From Neolentinus lepideus HHB14362 ss-1 (Eukaryota > Basidiomycota > Agaricomycetes > Gloeophyllales > Gloeophyllaceae), in NCBI GenBank assembly GCA_001632425.1, contig KV425552.1:538204-602203 (forward strand): DNA of 64,000 nt. Direction: 5' to 3'. A program made the position numbers and the translations under genes. This document shows positions 32,400-43,830 of the stretch, piece by piece. Within the stretch, counting starts at the first letter, position 1. Each line of letters opens with the position of its first letter. A model generated the notes under the pieces. That model worked only from the letters and a program-made list of their open reading frames with translations. It did no database searches and was not told the origin of the DNA.

Positions 32400-33395
32400 A
32401 TGTCCACAACTATGAAGACCGACTTCATCTGCATTCGCGGCACTTGGGTCACTCGGCCGTCCGACGCGTCTTCCACCGACGCCACGCACCCGACTCTCAC
32501 CGGTGTTGGGCAACGCGCCAAAGTCTTCGTCGGTGAGATCTCACCAACGACGACTTTGACGCATTGTCGGACACGAATATCACCCCAGAGCGTCTCTTTC
32601 AGCTTTCGGAAAAGGTATATTCGCGTTTATGCGCGTCGAGAATCGAGTTATCTGATAAAATTTGGTTATTAGCTGTCGCCAATCGACGAAAAGCTAAAGT
32701 GGGGATTGTCCACTCGGCCGGTTATCAAGCAATCTAAGCCGGACCGCTGGGACGCCCGACCCAAATGGCTTGACGACTACGATTGCACATATGTGCAAGC
32801 ACCGATGCCACGCGTCGAAGAGATGGTCGATGCGCTGCCAGCCTTTAGGTGCGCTGCGTCCGTCTTGGACGAGCCGTTGGACCAGGCCGAGGACCAGAGG
32901 ATGCTGGCTGAGGTGACCTGGCTGCCCACTCGTGAGCCCCGCCCCCGCAAGATGAGATTCGATCTATTCCACGACATCGACGACATCGACTTCGATGCAG
33001 CCTCCACCGTCGCCAACTTCGAAGACGACGAGGATGAGCAGTCGAGCCTCGTCACCCCTCCCGAGACATTCATCGACCCGACCGTCGCCACCGTCAAGTC
33101 CGGCCGCGACCGCTCCGTGTCGTTGGTGTCGAGCGTCGGCTCCGTACCCACCACTACTGACGCTCAGCACCCTCGAACGAGCAAGGAGCGCTTCAAGGAG
33201 CTCGTGAAGGAGCTCTCTGCGCCATTCAAAGCGTACATGCGCGATCGCAGTGCTCCTAAGTCATGGAGCATCGAGCCCTGCGGCCTCATGACTGAGGAGG
33301 CACGCAAACGGGAGATGGACCGCGTGGAGGCCATAGCCAACAGCATCGGTTGCACCACCCGTGCGAAGACCCAATACTGGCAACAGTTGCGATGA
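32400..33395 (+). CDS. MSTT-family orphan protein, host-locus copy
   Basis: Two exons by homology with copy A. Exon 1 starts MSTTMKTDFICIRGTWVTRP (an in-frame ATG also lies 3 bp earlier) and ends FDALSDTNITPERLFQLSEK. Exon 2 (from about 32672) reads LSPIDEKLKWG, DRWDARPKWLDDYD, LDEPLDQAEDQRMLAEV, FDLFHDIDDID, a FEDDEDEQSS acidic patch, TPPE, a Ser-rich linker, ERFKELVKEL, and LMTEEARKREMDRVEAIANS to TGA. Exon 1 contains a 44-base insert that is an inverted copy of its own neighbourhood and would shift the frame unless part of it is removed, so exon 1 may be broken. The 229-codon exon 2 frame is intact. Function unknown; it lies between the permease and TFIIS. Confidence 0.6.
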
Positions 33396-34502
33396 CGTGG
33401 AGTCGAGGGTTTGCATTGTTCTGACTGTGCTTGGTTCTGTTTCCTTTATCTTGTATGAGTAGGCCGGAGGGTCAAGGATCATGAGGCATTTGGCCAGGTT
33501 TTGCCTTTGCTTTTTGACTGTTTGTATCTTGTGTTTGCATCTGAATGAAAGGCACGCTGTGCCGTCCTTGCTGCTTCTTCCAAGGCCCCGACGACAGTAG
33601 GAACCAAGAATGACGTGATTTTTCAAGACCAGGTCGACCTGCCAATCGGCCTTCAGACGCAGATGCTGGTTAGGTATGTTCATCCCTCCGCTATCATACA
33701 ACAGCACCATGGTATCAAAGCGCTACCATTGTGGGCAGGAAGCCTCGTAGTGGTACGTCGATCTTCCTTCCAGTGCAGCCATACAAACAGATCTTCTTTT
33801 GCTTGGTTTCCTCATGTCTTCGAGAACGGGCTTATCCGACTGCGCAGGATCCTCGGATGTTATCCCGCCGGGTCGTTACCTGCACGTCCTCCTCTATCGC
33901 CCGGACAACGTTGCCAACATTGCGCGACAAGACCTGAGAAAGAAAGCAAACAGCCCGACCAGTATTTCGGGTTCCAAAACACAAGCAGTCGAGGAATGCA
34001 CAATACCAGCCTACTTTCATGACAGACAAGGATCAGAAAAACTTAAAACGCGGTCAGCGAGTAGAGACCCTCTGAGTCATCCAGGTAAGTAGTACAAGTC
34101 GTCCTCCACTGTGCAGTTCGTAGTGAAGACACCTTTCTGCTGCGTGTGCTCTTGTAAGCAAAACTATCCAACGGAGAGCAGACGAAGGCAGAATTACAGA
34201 TCACGCATAAGCCTACAGCGAACACAGTGTTCCGAACAGGGCTGATGTGGCGTGTCACCCAAAATTGGTATATGGCAAGTGAGCGCCCACTTTACCCACC
34301 GGACAGTATCGAGGACATAAGGATGCACGCATAAGTAGCAATCATACAACTTCTGATATGGTGATATCTATCGTACAGAGAAAAGTAAATGTCCCGCCCA
34401 GGTCCAAAGGAAGGCACGGAGTGGAACGACAGGGCGACAACATGCAAGGTGGAAAAGAACTAGATGAACATAGTACGGTAGACGTGATAGAACGACAATA
34501 AT
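33396..34502. other. Intergenic region between MSTT and TFIIS (convergent 3' ends)
   Basis: Conserved with the arms at 1-2732 and 16711-19102 and with the inverted derivative at 40385-41020. No gene is supported; open frames here are interrupted in the copies. Confidence 0.5.
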
Positions 34503-35930
34503 TTACGAGAATTTCCATCTGAGATAGGTGTAAGTAGTGTGAAATATATAAATCAAACGATTATCGCACCTGTTGTTACAGTTTACACAACTGCGGACGA
34601 ATAAGGGTAAGATAAAAAGCCTCAATGAGAACAAGTGTACTCACGTCACGAAGGTCTAAACGGATATTTGATCAGAAAGAGCTACCATGGAAATATACAG
34701 GAACACCCACAGTCATAGGTTCATCGGCACTCCGCGTTTGTGCCTGGCGGTAACGACACTTCCTCTGAAGCACGCTACTTTAGTTACGATTGAAGAGAGG
34801 AACAAAGGTGTAATAACCTGTTTGCATCTTGAACACTGGAACGCGTCCGTCTCTGCTTGCTGTTCTTCAGCACCCAGTGAATTAAACAAGTTGTTTTGTT
34901 TGATCTTGTTGTCGGCCGCCTTCCTCTCTTCGGAAGCCATTTCCTGCGGCATTGTTCGTCAGATGTCGCCCATGAGACGCGATGTTGGACATACCGCGCT
35001 AGTCATCTTGGCAAACCTAATCACGGGAAGGTCTCCACTGACTACGCTTTCACGGAGCCCGGGGTTATGCTTGTCTTTGAGGTTGACGAACAACGAGCGT
35101 ATCTTGCTCTTATAGGCTGCGTTAGCACCATTAAATTCCGCTATCACTGAGGCTTCAATGCCCTTCGCTCGGCCCAGAATCTGCTCGCTTGCTGCGATAG
35201 AGTCAATAATCTACTACTCTTATAAGACAAAGTGAAAAGAACTCACGAGCACCTGAATCGACCGCTAACGCGTCGTAGATGAGCTCTATACATTTGTCCC
35301 GGGTCTTGTCTCCAGTCACTTCCACGCGAATACCATCTGTCTTCGCACTGCGTTCGGCAAGTGGACTCTTGCCCGCCGATGGACTCTGAGCTGTTGGGGT
35401 GACAGGTGTGCCAGATGCCTTCCTGTCTGGCATGCCCATATCAACCACACCAGACATCGATAACTGCTACACTCGAGGATAGGAATAAACTAGGACGCAC
35501 CTGAAACCTTGCCATTCAGCTTCGGCGTGCCCGCACCACCCTTGGCTTGTTTCTCCTTCTCCACCTCCTGCTTCCACTTCCTCACGACATCTTTCGCCAG
35601 ATCGGAGACACTTTTGGAGCCATGAGAGCGTAGCTTGCCCACAGCTAACCCGGCTTTGCTTTCCTACACGAACGTGGTCGGCATGAGTCAGATACAGGCA
35701 CAAAAAGCGCAGACTCACTCGTAGTAAAGCCTCTGTGATGACCGCTTCCTTCTTCAGTACCTGCAAAATGCCTATAATGTCCTGAAAGGTCCGGAACAAG
35801 CCCAAAAACGTGGAAATGGTCAGAAAATCAAAGTGACGGGGAGGCAGTAGGGGAAATGCACGCGTACCTCATCCGCAGATGAACTTTGTAGCTTTTTTAC
35901 GAGCGCCTTCAATTCAGTTGCGTTCGACAT
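34503..35930 (-). CDS. Transcription elongation factor TFIIS (S-II)
   Basis: Nuclear factor that rescues backtracked RNA polymerase II by stimulating transcript cleavage. The start at 35930 gives MSNATELKALVKKLQSSSAD, the N-terminal LW-type domain. It continues through SHGSKSVSDLAKDVVRKWKQ, a Pro/Ser linker, the polymerase-binding central domain (DKTRDKCIELIYDAL, GANAAYKSKIRSLFVNLKDK, LPVIRFAKMTSA, MASEERK) and the zinc ribbon CSRCKQ / RKCRYRQAQTRSADEPMT / TCVNCNNRWKFS. The catalytic acidic pair (RSADE) and four ribbon cysteines are present once the introns are removed. The last two introns split the ribbon, and the stop is TAA at 34503. It is divergent with PRP46, sharing a 256-bp promoter. 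Its 3' exons recur as debris in the repeat arms. Confidence 0.92.
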
Positions 35931-36186
35931 CTTCCGTCTAACTACCAGGCTATCTACGACGCCCCCTAGCTAGCTTTCAAACGGGCACAAGTGTGCTGCT
36001 TGCGATTCAAGTAAGCTTGGGAAAGGATAGCCGTGGCGCCGTGGGTCCACCCAAACATTTGTAAATAGTGCGCTTGTTGTCCGCACAGAGCGAACGCGAA
36101 CTGTACCAAACCTCTTGACCTGCCTTCGCTTTTCGAAGTCTCTGATAATTTATACCGAACCACATCGACTTTCAGATACCTGGGAA

Positions 36187-37814
36187 ATGTCTACATTACC
36201 TCCACTCAACCCCCTCCTCAAAAGCTGTGGAAAGCGAACATACGATGTTTTCGCCTCATATCCAGATGCAGGGATGCAGGAGGAGGAGAAAAGGTTAGCT
36301 TGAGAGTGTCAGGTGAGACGGGATCAAGCTCACTTGCGGTATTTATTGCAGTGCAAGACTAAGACTTTCAGTCAAGATCGACGATGAATACAAGCACTAC
36401 AAGGAGCTGCCACCACCACTACTCGCTCAGCAGGGACCTGTGGGCCCCGCACGACCGAAAGAGCAGCGGAAGGCTATCACAGCAGGCCGTGAGTGCACGC
36501 CTGCCTTTAAATGCAAGATTAATGACGCTGGGATAGCTTCCACTGACAACACTTCGCTCATGATTGCCAAGATCGACAATACCCCTCAGCAAACACAATC
36601 GACCTTCTCCTCATCCACGAAATTATCACAAGCACTACAGCTACACAAGACGACACGAACCATCAAGCCCACGTACCACCCACCATGGAAGCTCATGCGC
36701 GTTATTTCTGGTCATCTAGGCTGGGTTCGGAGTGTTGCCGTGGAGCCAGGAAACAAATGGTTTGCGACGGGCGCTGGGGATCGTGTCATCAAAATATGGG
36801 ATCTAGCATCGGGAGAGTTGAAGTTGTCGCTAACGGGTCACATATCGACTGTACGTGGTCTAGCCGTGTCAGGACGACACCCGTATCTGTTTTCATGTGG
36901 AGAGGACAAAGTACGTGTTTGGTTAATGCCGCTTGACTACGATACTCAATTAGGACATAGATGGTGAAATGCTGGGATCTTGAGCAAAATAAGGTCATCC
37001 GACATTATCATGGACATCTTTCGGGTGTTTATTCGCTGGCCCTGCACCCAACACTCGACGTTCTCGTCACTTCAGGGCGAGACGCCTCCGCGCGAGTATG
37101 GGATATGCGAACAAAGGCCCAGATCCACGTCCTTGCTGGGCACACAGCGACGGTCGCGGATGTCAAGTGCCAGGAGTCTGATCCTCAAGTCATCACTGGG
37201 AGTATGGACTCGACAGTTCGGTACGTGCTTCCTCATTACAATATGAGCTCCATTGCTAATGGCGTCCTCCAGTCTGTGGGATCTCGCAGCGGGCAAGACA
37301 ATGGTGACGCTGACGCACCACAAAAAGTCCGTCCGTTCGCTCGCAATTCACCCAACAGAGTACTCCTTCGCCTCCGGCTCAGCTGGTGGCAACAACATCA
37401 AGAAGTGGAAGTGTCCCGACGGCACGTTTGTTTTCAACTTCAGCGGACACAACGCGATTATCAACACTCTATCTGTGAACGCTGAGGGGGTGTTCTTCTC
37501 TGGGGGTAGGCCCGTTCTTATCCTGTCTAAAGCATCAGATTTGACTTTAGTATCTTGCAAGGCGACAACGGCTCACTCGCGTTCTGGGACTACAACACGG
37601 GCACGCCGTTCCAGCACATGGACGACATTCCCCAGCCTGGGTCGTTGGAGGCGGAGGCGGGCGTTTTCTGCTCAACATTCGACATGACCGGTACCCGTTT
37701 GATCACTGGTGGTGCTGATAAGACCATCAAGGTGAGCTCGGGACTTCTGACAGTCACGCGAACTGGGCATTGACTTCTCCGTCTTCCTAGATTTATGCTG
37801 AACAAGCGCAGTAG
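36187..37814 (+). CDS. prp46: Pre-mRNA splicing factor Prp46/PLRG1 (WD40)
   Basis: A core component of the Prp19/NTC complex of the spliceosome. The start [20 protein letters not shown] is followed after an intron by a charged linker, then [20 protein letters not shown], the hallmark entry into the WD40 propeller. Repeats include [97 protein letters not shown] and [18 protein letters not shown] at the stop. Seven blades can be counted and no disruption is seen across the introns. It is divergent from TFIIS. Confidence 0.92.
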
Positions 37815-38058
37815 TTCTGTACATAATATGTCATTATGTAGTCATTTGTCGCAATGCTACTTGTTTTCTCTGCATGCAAATTCTCACCTTTCTGGTGTGC
37901 GAAAGTCGGTCCACAAGCCGGCCGCGAGGTAGATAACGAGAATAGATTACCTCTCACCTCCTCCGCGAGATGGCGTTTGTCAGACTTGAGTTTCTCCGCT
38001 CTCGCTCAACCGCTCTTTACTTCCCCCTCGGTCTATCACCGGCGCAGCACCCAGCGCC

Positions 38059-39437
38059 ATGAGCGCCCCGACTCCAGAAGCCGTGCCAGTGGGCGTGGAC
38101 AGCGAGCGACAGCCTTTACTCTCACAATCAGACCCGGCTGGATATGATGTGGACGGTGCGTATGACGAGGAGACTGCTGCCTCTCCTCCAGAAGAGAAGA
38201 AGGCGAAGTGGAAGTGGGGGTGGATTGCGTGGTATTCGTCCCTCACTGTAGGAACGATACTCCTACTGGCAATGTTCATCAAGGGGTTCATCGATGCAGG
38301 AGATGTTGATGCGAGTAGCGGCTTTGCCATCGCGTAGGACTACACCTCATTAACCACATCCTCTGTGTAGTTCGACCTCAAGGGTGCCTTGAAGGATGCT
38401 CTAGGCGGAGGGCTCAGCGGTGCGGCTGGTGTGTCTCCATTAGTACGTGCATAGTATACCCCAACGCTAACAGAGAGACAGCCATGGTGCTCCAGGTCTT
38501 GACCCTGATGGTACGCTCTTCCATTCACACACATCCAGATCCAGATTCACCTCTGATTCGCTGATGCAGCCTCTCCGCACTGTCATGAACTACCAATATC
38601 GGTACGGTACCACAACAACGACAGCCATCAAGACCCTTTACTACGACGGAGGTTGGGCACGGTACTACCAAGGGTTGACGGCGGCTCTGGTTCAAGGCCC
38701 TGTCGCTCGCTTCGGTGACACCGCAGCGAATGTGGGGATCCTCGCATTGCTTGAATCCAACACCTACATGAAGACCTTACCGTCGCTCATCAAGACCGTA
38801 TTCGCGTCGCTGCTCGCTGCGGGCTTCCGTATCATTCTCACTCCCATCGACACAGTGAAGACGACGTTACAGGCGCAGGGCAAGCCCGGTATGCGCATTC
38901 TGAGAGAGAGGGTACGTTCTGTTTGATTATTACTGACCTCGGGTCTGACATACTATCTCGCAGGTCAAAAAATACGGTGTCACTTCTCTATGGTACGGTG
39001 CCCTCGCCACCGCTGCGGCTACCTTCGTCGGGCACTATCCTTGGTTCGGCACGTACAATTTCCTGCGCGAGAACCTCCCTGAAGCGCACACCACATTCCT
39101 CCGACTGCTCCGACAAGCATTCATTGGCTTTGCGGCCTCCATCGTCTCCGACACCATCTCGAACTCTCTGCGCGTCGTGAAAACGTACCGCCAGGTGAAC
39201 GACACCAAGATCGGGTATGTCGCGGCGGCAGAAGCAGTCATTGCGACGGACGGCGTGAGGGGCCTGTTTGGGCGCGGGTTGAAGACGAGGATTCTAGCAA
39301 ATGGGCTGCAGGGATTGATGTTCTCGGTGCTGTGGAAGCTGTTCCTCGACTTGTGAGTGCTGTTTATCCGATATCGATTAGATGAAAATTACTAATATCC
39401 TTAATTCTATCATAGATGGAATGATAACACGAAGTAA
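38059..39437 (+). CDS. Mitochondrial-carrier-like membrane protein (SLC25 type)
   Basis: The N-terminus MSAPTPEAVPVGVDSERQPL is acidic and is followed by a membrane segment WGWIAWYSSLTVGTILLLAM. Three carrier-like repeats follow, with degenerate signatures PLRTVMN, PIDTVKTTLQAQGKPG and SLRVVKTYRQ, and matrix helices such as LYYDGGWARYYQGL and TDGVRGLFGRGLKTRI. It ends KLFLDLWNDNTK. The join between GDVD and FDLKGALKDALGG requires a GC-AG intron (donor GCGAGT); the nearby GT gives the wrong frame. Likely mitochondrial inner membrane, transported solute unknown. The odd N-terminal membrane segment and weak signatures place it in a divergent subgroup. Confidence 0.82.
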
Positions 39438-39743
39438 ATTGATTCAATGGCCTCAGGGCTGTAGGTCTGTGTGGGCCATTCGTTATACTTATAACGAGAT
39501 GGAGACTTCATTAATGATCGGACGCGCCTTGGAACACAAATTTTGTTCGAGAAATATATAATATATATGTTTAGGAGAGATCATGTATGATTTCATTAGC
39601 GACCCGAATGTCTATTTGGCAAGATTTCGGAACGCTTCCGCCACAGTACCTACATGTGCAAATAACGCGTCCGCGCGTCCGGCGTGCCTATAATACATAG
39701 AAGGCCTGTCTTCCATTGCCATCTGATTATTCCCAAATTTAAA
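39438..39743. other. Intergenic region between the carrier and SUMO genes
   Basis: AT-rich 3' flank of the carrier and short promoter of the SUMO gene. No other feature seen. Confidence 0.4.
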
Positions 39744-40312
39744 ATGACCGTCAGTGAAGAATCCGAGGATGTCAAGCCTAAACTTAATGTTGTCGTCAAT
39801 TTCGAGGGACAGAGTGAGTAACTGGATAGGATGGTTTGAGTGCTGGTCTGACCAGTGGCGAGTAGATACCACTGTGAAGGTGAGGGTGAACACGGAGTTC
39901 AAGAAGATCTTTGATGCAGTGGAGGTGTGTTAAGATGTTTAGACGGGGTTCTAGCTCGGGCGCTCAATGATGGCGATATTGCAGAAGAAGTTTGCTGTCC
40001 AAGGAGGTGAACAAGAGATTCCTTCAACCGTATGGAATCTATGAACCATTGTTTACCTTTGTTCCTAGGATCACTACGCTTCTTTTTCGAAGGCAAACGA
40101 TTAAGAAAGGAGGAGACACTGGCGGACGTGAGTGCTCGGTATGGACTCTTTTATCCTCCCCTATACTGAATAGCCCCTGTATTCTCAGGTTGGTATGGAG
40201 GATGGCGATCAGATTGATGCACATCTAGAGCAGGTATTTATCAGTCCATTGTACTTGTGGTATAAGCCGCTAGCTAACTATGGCATAGCTGGGCGGAGGC
40301 TTGTTTGGCTGA
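39744..40312 (+). CDS. SUMO (small ubiquitin-like modifier)
   Basis: After removal of five short introns the gene encodes about 95 residues. MTVSEESEDVKPKLNVVVNF is the flexible N-terminus entering the beta-grasp fold. The fold continues with TTVKVRVNTEFKKIFDAVE, SLRFFFEGKRLRKEETLADV and GMEDGDQIDAHLEQLGG, followed by the tail GLFG. A SUMO protease would trim the tail after Gly-Gly to give the conjugatable form. It modifies nuclear proteins in transcription, repair and chromatin. Every splice junction keeps frame. A second, more divergent member sits at 54730, on the far side of the repeat block. Confidence 0.85.
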
Positions 40313-40384
40313 CACCTCGGCTATGAGCATGATTTTACTACCCTGGACGGACTGCTTGCTGTATGCTCTCTACTCACACTTAAT

Positions 40385-41700
40385 AGACGTCATCGTATGA
40401 GAAGTTCGATGAGAATATGATTGTTACTTACGCATGCATTCTTACGTCCGGTGGTCGAAATGGGCACCCACATACCACATACCATCTTTCGGTGACACGC
40501 CACATCAGCATTGGTTTTTTCTGTCGAGTTCCGCGTGATTTGGGATTCTGTCTTCGTCTGCTCTCCGTTGGATGGCTTTGCAGAAAGCTGTCTTCACTAC
40601 GAGCTGCATAATGGAGGACACCTTGTACTACGGTTTGGAGGCTCTCTACCGCGTTGTAACTTGTGAGTTTATCTGATCCTTATTTGTCACGAAAGTAGGC
40701 TGGTATAATGCATTCCCAGACTGCGTGTGTTTTGGAACCCGAGATACTGGTCGGGCTGTTTGCGTATCTTCGAAGAGGGGGGAGATCCTGGCCTTGCCGC
40801 GCGTCTTGCCGCGCGTCACTGGCAACGAGGCCCGGGCGGTAGAGGAGGGCATGCAGGCAACGACCGGAATAACATTCGAGGATCCTGCGCAGTCGGAGAA
40901 GGACGTTCTCGAAGCCATGGGGAAACCAAGCAAAGCTGCGCCTTCCGCTTCGTCACAGCTTTACATTCCATGTCTGAGGATTTGTGTCCCTGCTATCTGA
41001 GGCCTTTCCCTCAGGCAAAAGACCATTTCCTGCGAGTACGTGTCAATATAAGTGGTTAATGCTCTGTTATCTACGGACCGTCTCACGTTATCTGTCTGGA
41101 GAGGATGATACCGTAATGCTCTGACAAAGGCTACCCGGTCGTTGCCCAAGGGAGATGCTATTTATCGCAGCGGTCAGGTCCACCCAGAAGATATGCGAGC
41201 AGAGAAACGAAAAATAGTCAACATTTCATGTATGAATCGCGAAGCTTAAGCTCTCAAGCCTTAGGCTTTGTCCTCCGTCGGGCTGAAATGCGCGTCATCA
41301 AGCGACTTCAAACATAAGACGCTGCCTAGAGCCTCCCCCCCCTGCATTAATGGCTGTGCTGGACGCGACTGAATATTGCTCAAGGATGTCCCACGTGGCC
41401 CAGATCTGATGGGGCACTCATTGGAAGGATTAACGGAACTAAAATCTGCCGGAAGAAAGTGAAATGCGGGCCGAGGAAGAACACTGGTCGTGAAATCAGA
41501 GCGTTTATCTGACGACAAGTGAGAAAAAGCAATTAAACGCAACTTCTTGGCCTCGTTAATTAACGATTTTCCGTATGTAGTACTAGTGAGCCTGCTGGAT
41601 ACGAATAATCTCAGTAACAATTCCTCTCGGGGCGGGTAAGGGGGTTGTGGTGTTGTACTCACCAATGAGCAGCTACGAGTGCGCCCTCCGTGGATTCGCA
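40385..41700 (-). repeat. Inverted, internally deleted copy of the permease-MSTT-TFIIS region
   Basis: Reading the minus strand, 41700-41030 matches 29320-29985 (permease 5' side), and this is joined, across roughly 125 bp of less clear sequence, to material matching 33790-34380 (MSTT-TFIIS spacer) that ends at about 40385. The permease coding region and MSTT gene, about 3.8 kb, are missing. The copy is diverged by substitutions and small indels, so the deletion is not brand new. Confidence 0.75.
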
Positions 41701-42573
41701 TGAACCATGATTTCTTGTGTCAGCGGCCACGAGTTTCCCAGTCTATACGCAGCAGAAATAAAGGAGGTAGGGATCCATTTGAAGGGCGAAGACGTGGAAA
41801 TGTATGATTGGATGCCATCGTAGGAATGCAGTAGTCGAAAGAATATATGTAGCCATCTGCCCAGTAAGGAGACTCGAAGAGTCGTCTCCACTGCACACGA
41901 TCAGGCTGATATCGTTCGAATATTGTTATTGAAGCAGACACACTCTGTTGAAAGAAGACTGAGTATGAAGAGCAGTCAACGGATGATTGCTTCAGCGCGC
42001 TGTTGAATTTCAGACAGACGGTGGCATTCGGTGTATCGTAAAATTCGTAGCGCAGCACATTTTGCAAAGTGACCGATAAAACCAGGCGGCACATATGCCT
42101 GCCGAGTGGTGGGTTGTATGTCAGAAAAACCGAGTACAGAGTGTCGAATTGGCAAAATCGGTTCATTCATTCCTACATGGCAAACGCGGCGGGCATGAGG
42201 CTGAGTAATCAAGACCGTACTGACAGTCACAAGAAGAGTGAAATCGTTGATTGCATGCAGAACGCACCAGTATATACAGTATAAATACCAGTCAAAGATA
42301 CAGTGACTAGAGCTCGAGATAGAAAAAAACGGAGGTGGCACGGAGAGGCTCACTGCAGTAAAGGAAAATGGGTTAAGACGAGAAAGACGGGCGCTGGCCG
42401 CACGGCGCGCCAGAGGGTCCAGGAGGGACGACCTCCCGGAACTATACCAAAAGTGAACAATGGCATCGCTAGACCGCGGACCGGCGCTTGCCGAAGTTGT
42501 GGTTGTAATCAATGGCCCATCAGCCAGTGCTTTTCTTGCCACGACGACCCACGACGACCCACTACAGCTCTCA
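41700..42573. other. X block and leader of copy B
   Basis: Equivalent to 26990-26144 of copy A. A minus-strand frame across 41720-42166 (ERYQPDRVQWRRLF, GYIYSFDYC) is open here but broken in copy A, so no gene is called. B carries an extra 10-bp duplication (CCACGACGAC) near 42550. Confidence 0.45.
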
Positions 42574-43449
42574 ATGCGGAGGATTGCTGACGACCTCTTT
42601 TCTGCTGCTGAGGCTTCGATACCACGTCCAGCTTTGCTCGGTGCATCGATGCATGCCACTAGAGGCGGAGCTCTGGGCGACCAAGATGCCAGACGAAGCC
42701 GTTTGAATCCATTCGCGCGCGAGGTAAGCTCCCAATACGAATTTTTGTTCCCAAAGTGAACTGAAAAGTTCTGTTATTAGTTTCACCCAACAGGAATCAT
42801 AATAACGAACCACTCTGGAACCATCCATCATTTTGCTGCCAATCACAACGATCCGAGGAATGATTGGCTGGAGGGTGCTGGGAGGCGAGAGTGTCCGGAG
42901 GAATGCGAAGAATGTGACGAGATATCAGTCACGGTCTTGAATGTCGCGTTGGCAGGGCTTGATGAAGATATATCTTCGGAAGGGAGGGAGTGGTGGAAGA
43001 TGCTTCATGTGCTCAAGAGCCTTCCTGAAGATGAAGACGAAGAGTACGATGAGATACCCTACTTCAACATCGACATAGCGCGCGCACCATGGGATGAGCC
43101 GAAGGCGACGGGTGATACCGAGGTCCAGAACCATCGTTCGCCTGTTTCCACGGACAGCGACTTAGCTCGCCTCGACACGCCGGTCGATGACGATGACGAC
43201 TCGTCTACTGTTGTACCGGAAGACTGCAGTCGCGACGACGCAGGCGCTTGCTCCTCAGACGCCGATCCATCACGGAAGGTGGGAGTCGTAGAAAATCCAT
43301 TCTCGCTCTCGACCCCACAACCTCGCCGGACCTTTCCTTCCAAGTTCCTCGAAGACTGGGCAAAAGGATGTATTCGACACTCCACTCCTCCGCCTTGGTC
43401 ACATCTCCCAAAGCGGACGAGTCTCCCATATGAGTGGGATTCTGAATGA
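42574..43449 (+). CDS. IADDLF-family orphan protein, copy B
   Basis: Intact two-exon gene. Exon 1 begins MRRIADDLFSAAEASIPRPA and ends SRLNPFARE. Exon 2 opens FHPTGIIITNHSGTIHHFAA and continues with ECPEECEECDEISV, AGLDEDISSEG, LPEDEDEEYDEIP, LDTPVDDDDDSSTVVPED and the conserved tail PRRTFPSKFLEDWAKG to LPYEWDSE. In this copy an in-frame ATG at 42460 would add 38 residues (MASLDRGPALAEV...), but copies A and C lack that ATG, so I prefer the shared Met. The protein is highly acidic, probably disordered, with a Cys cluster. It lies just upstream of MKWST. Confidence 0.62.
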
Positions 43450-43830
43450 GGACGGAGCCGACCTCTTTGCTGAAGAAGGGGATATAACCTTCATATGAGA
43501 AGGCCCGTGCATATTTCGATTGGGCGTGCATGTTTGGGTGCATCGTAGGAGTGCGATCATTCAAAACTTCCATAGTGATTTCAAGATTTTTCTTTGTGTA
43601 CAAGCGGAGGTGTAGGGTCTGAGGCTAGGAATTGTGGCGATCTTTCTTTGATTATCTTCCAACGAGTCATCTGTACGATATTAGCATAGGTACAATACCT
43701 TATACGGGTGCGACTTGGGTCTCGGCATTTCCCGAAAGAGCATAAAAGCCCCACAATCTGCATTATCGCTCACCATCATTTTGACCATCAACTACCATCT
43801 GCAAGCACTCATCAATTTATAGCCCATACG
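43450..43830 (+). promoter_or_regulatory. MKWST promoter, copy B
   Basis: Spacer between IADDLF stop and MKWST ATG. A TATA-like CATAAAAG at 43741-43748 lies about 85 bp before the ATG and is kept in copy C (CCATAAAAG near 50634) but altered in copy A. Confidence 0.5.

Noticed and set aside
32777..33154. Minus-strand frame across MSTT exon 2
   Set aside because: Antisense Ser/Arg-rich shadow produced by the Asp/Glu-rich sense codons.
41720..42166. Minus-strand 148-codon frame in the X block
   Set aside because: It is broken in copy A and absent in copy C, and no domain is recognised. Kept only as a note.
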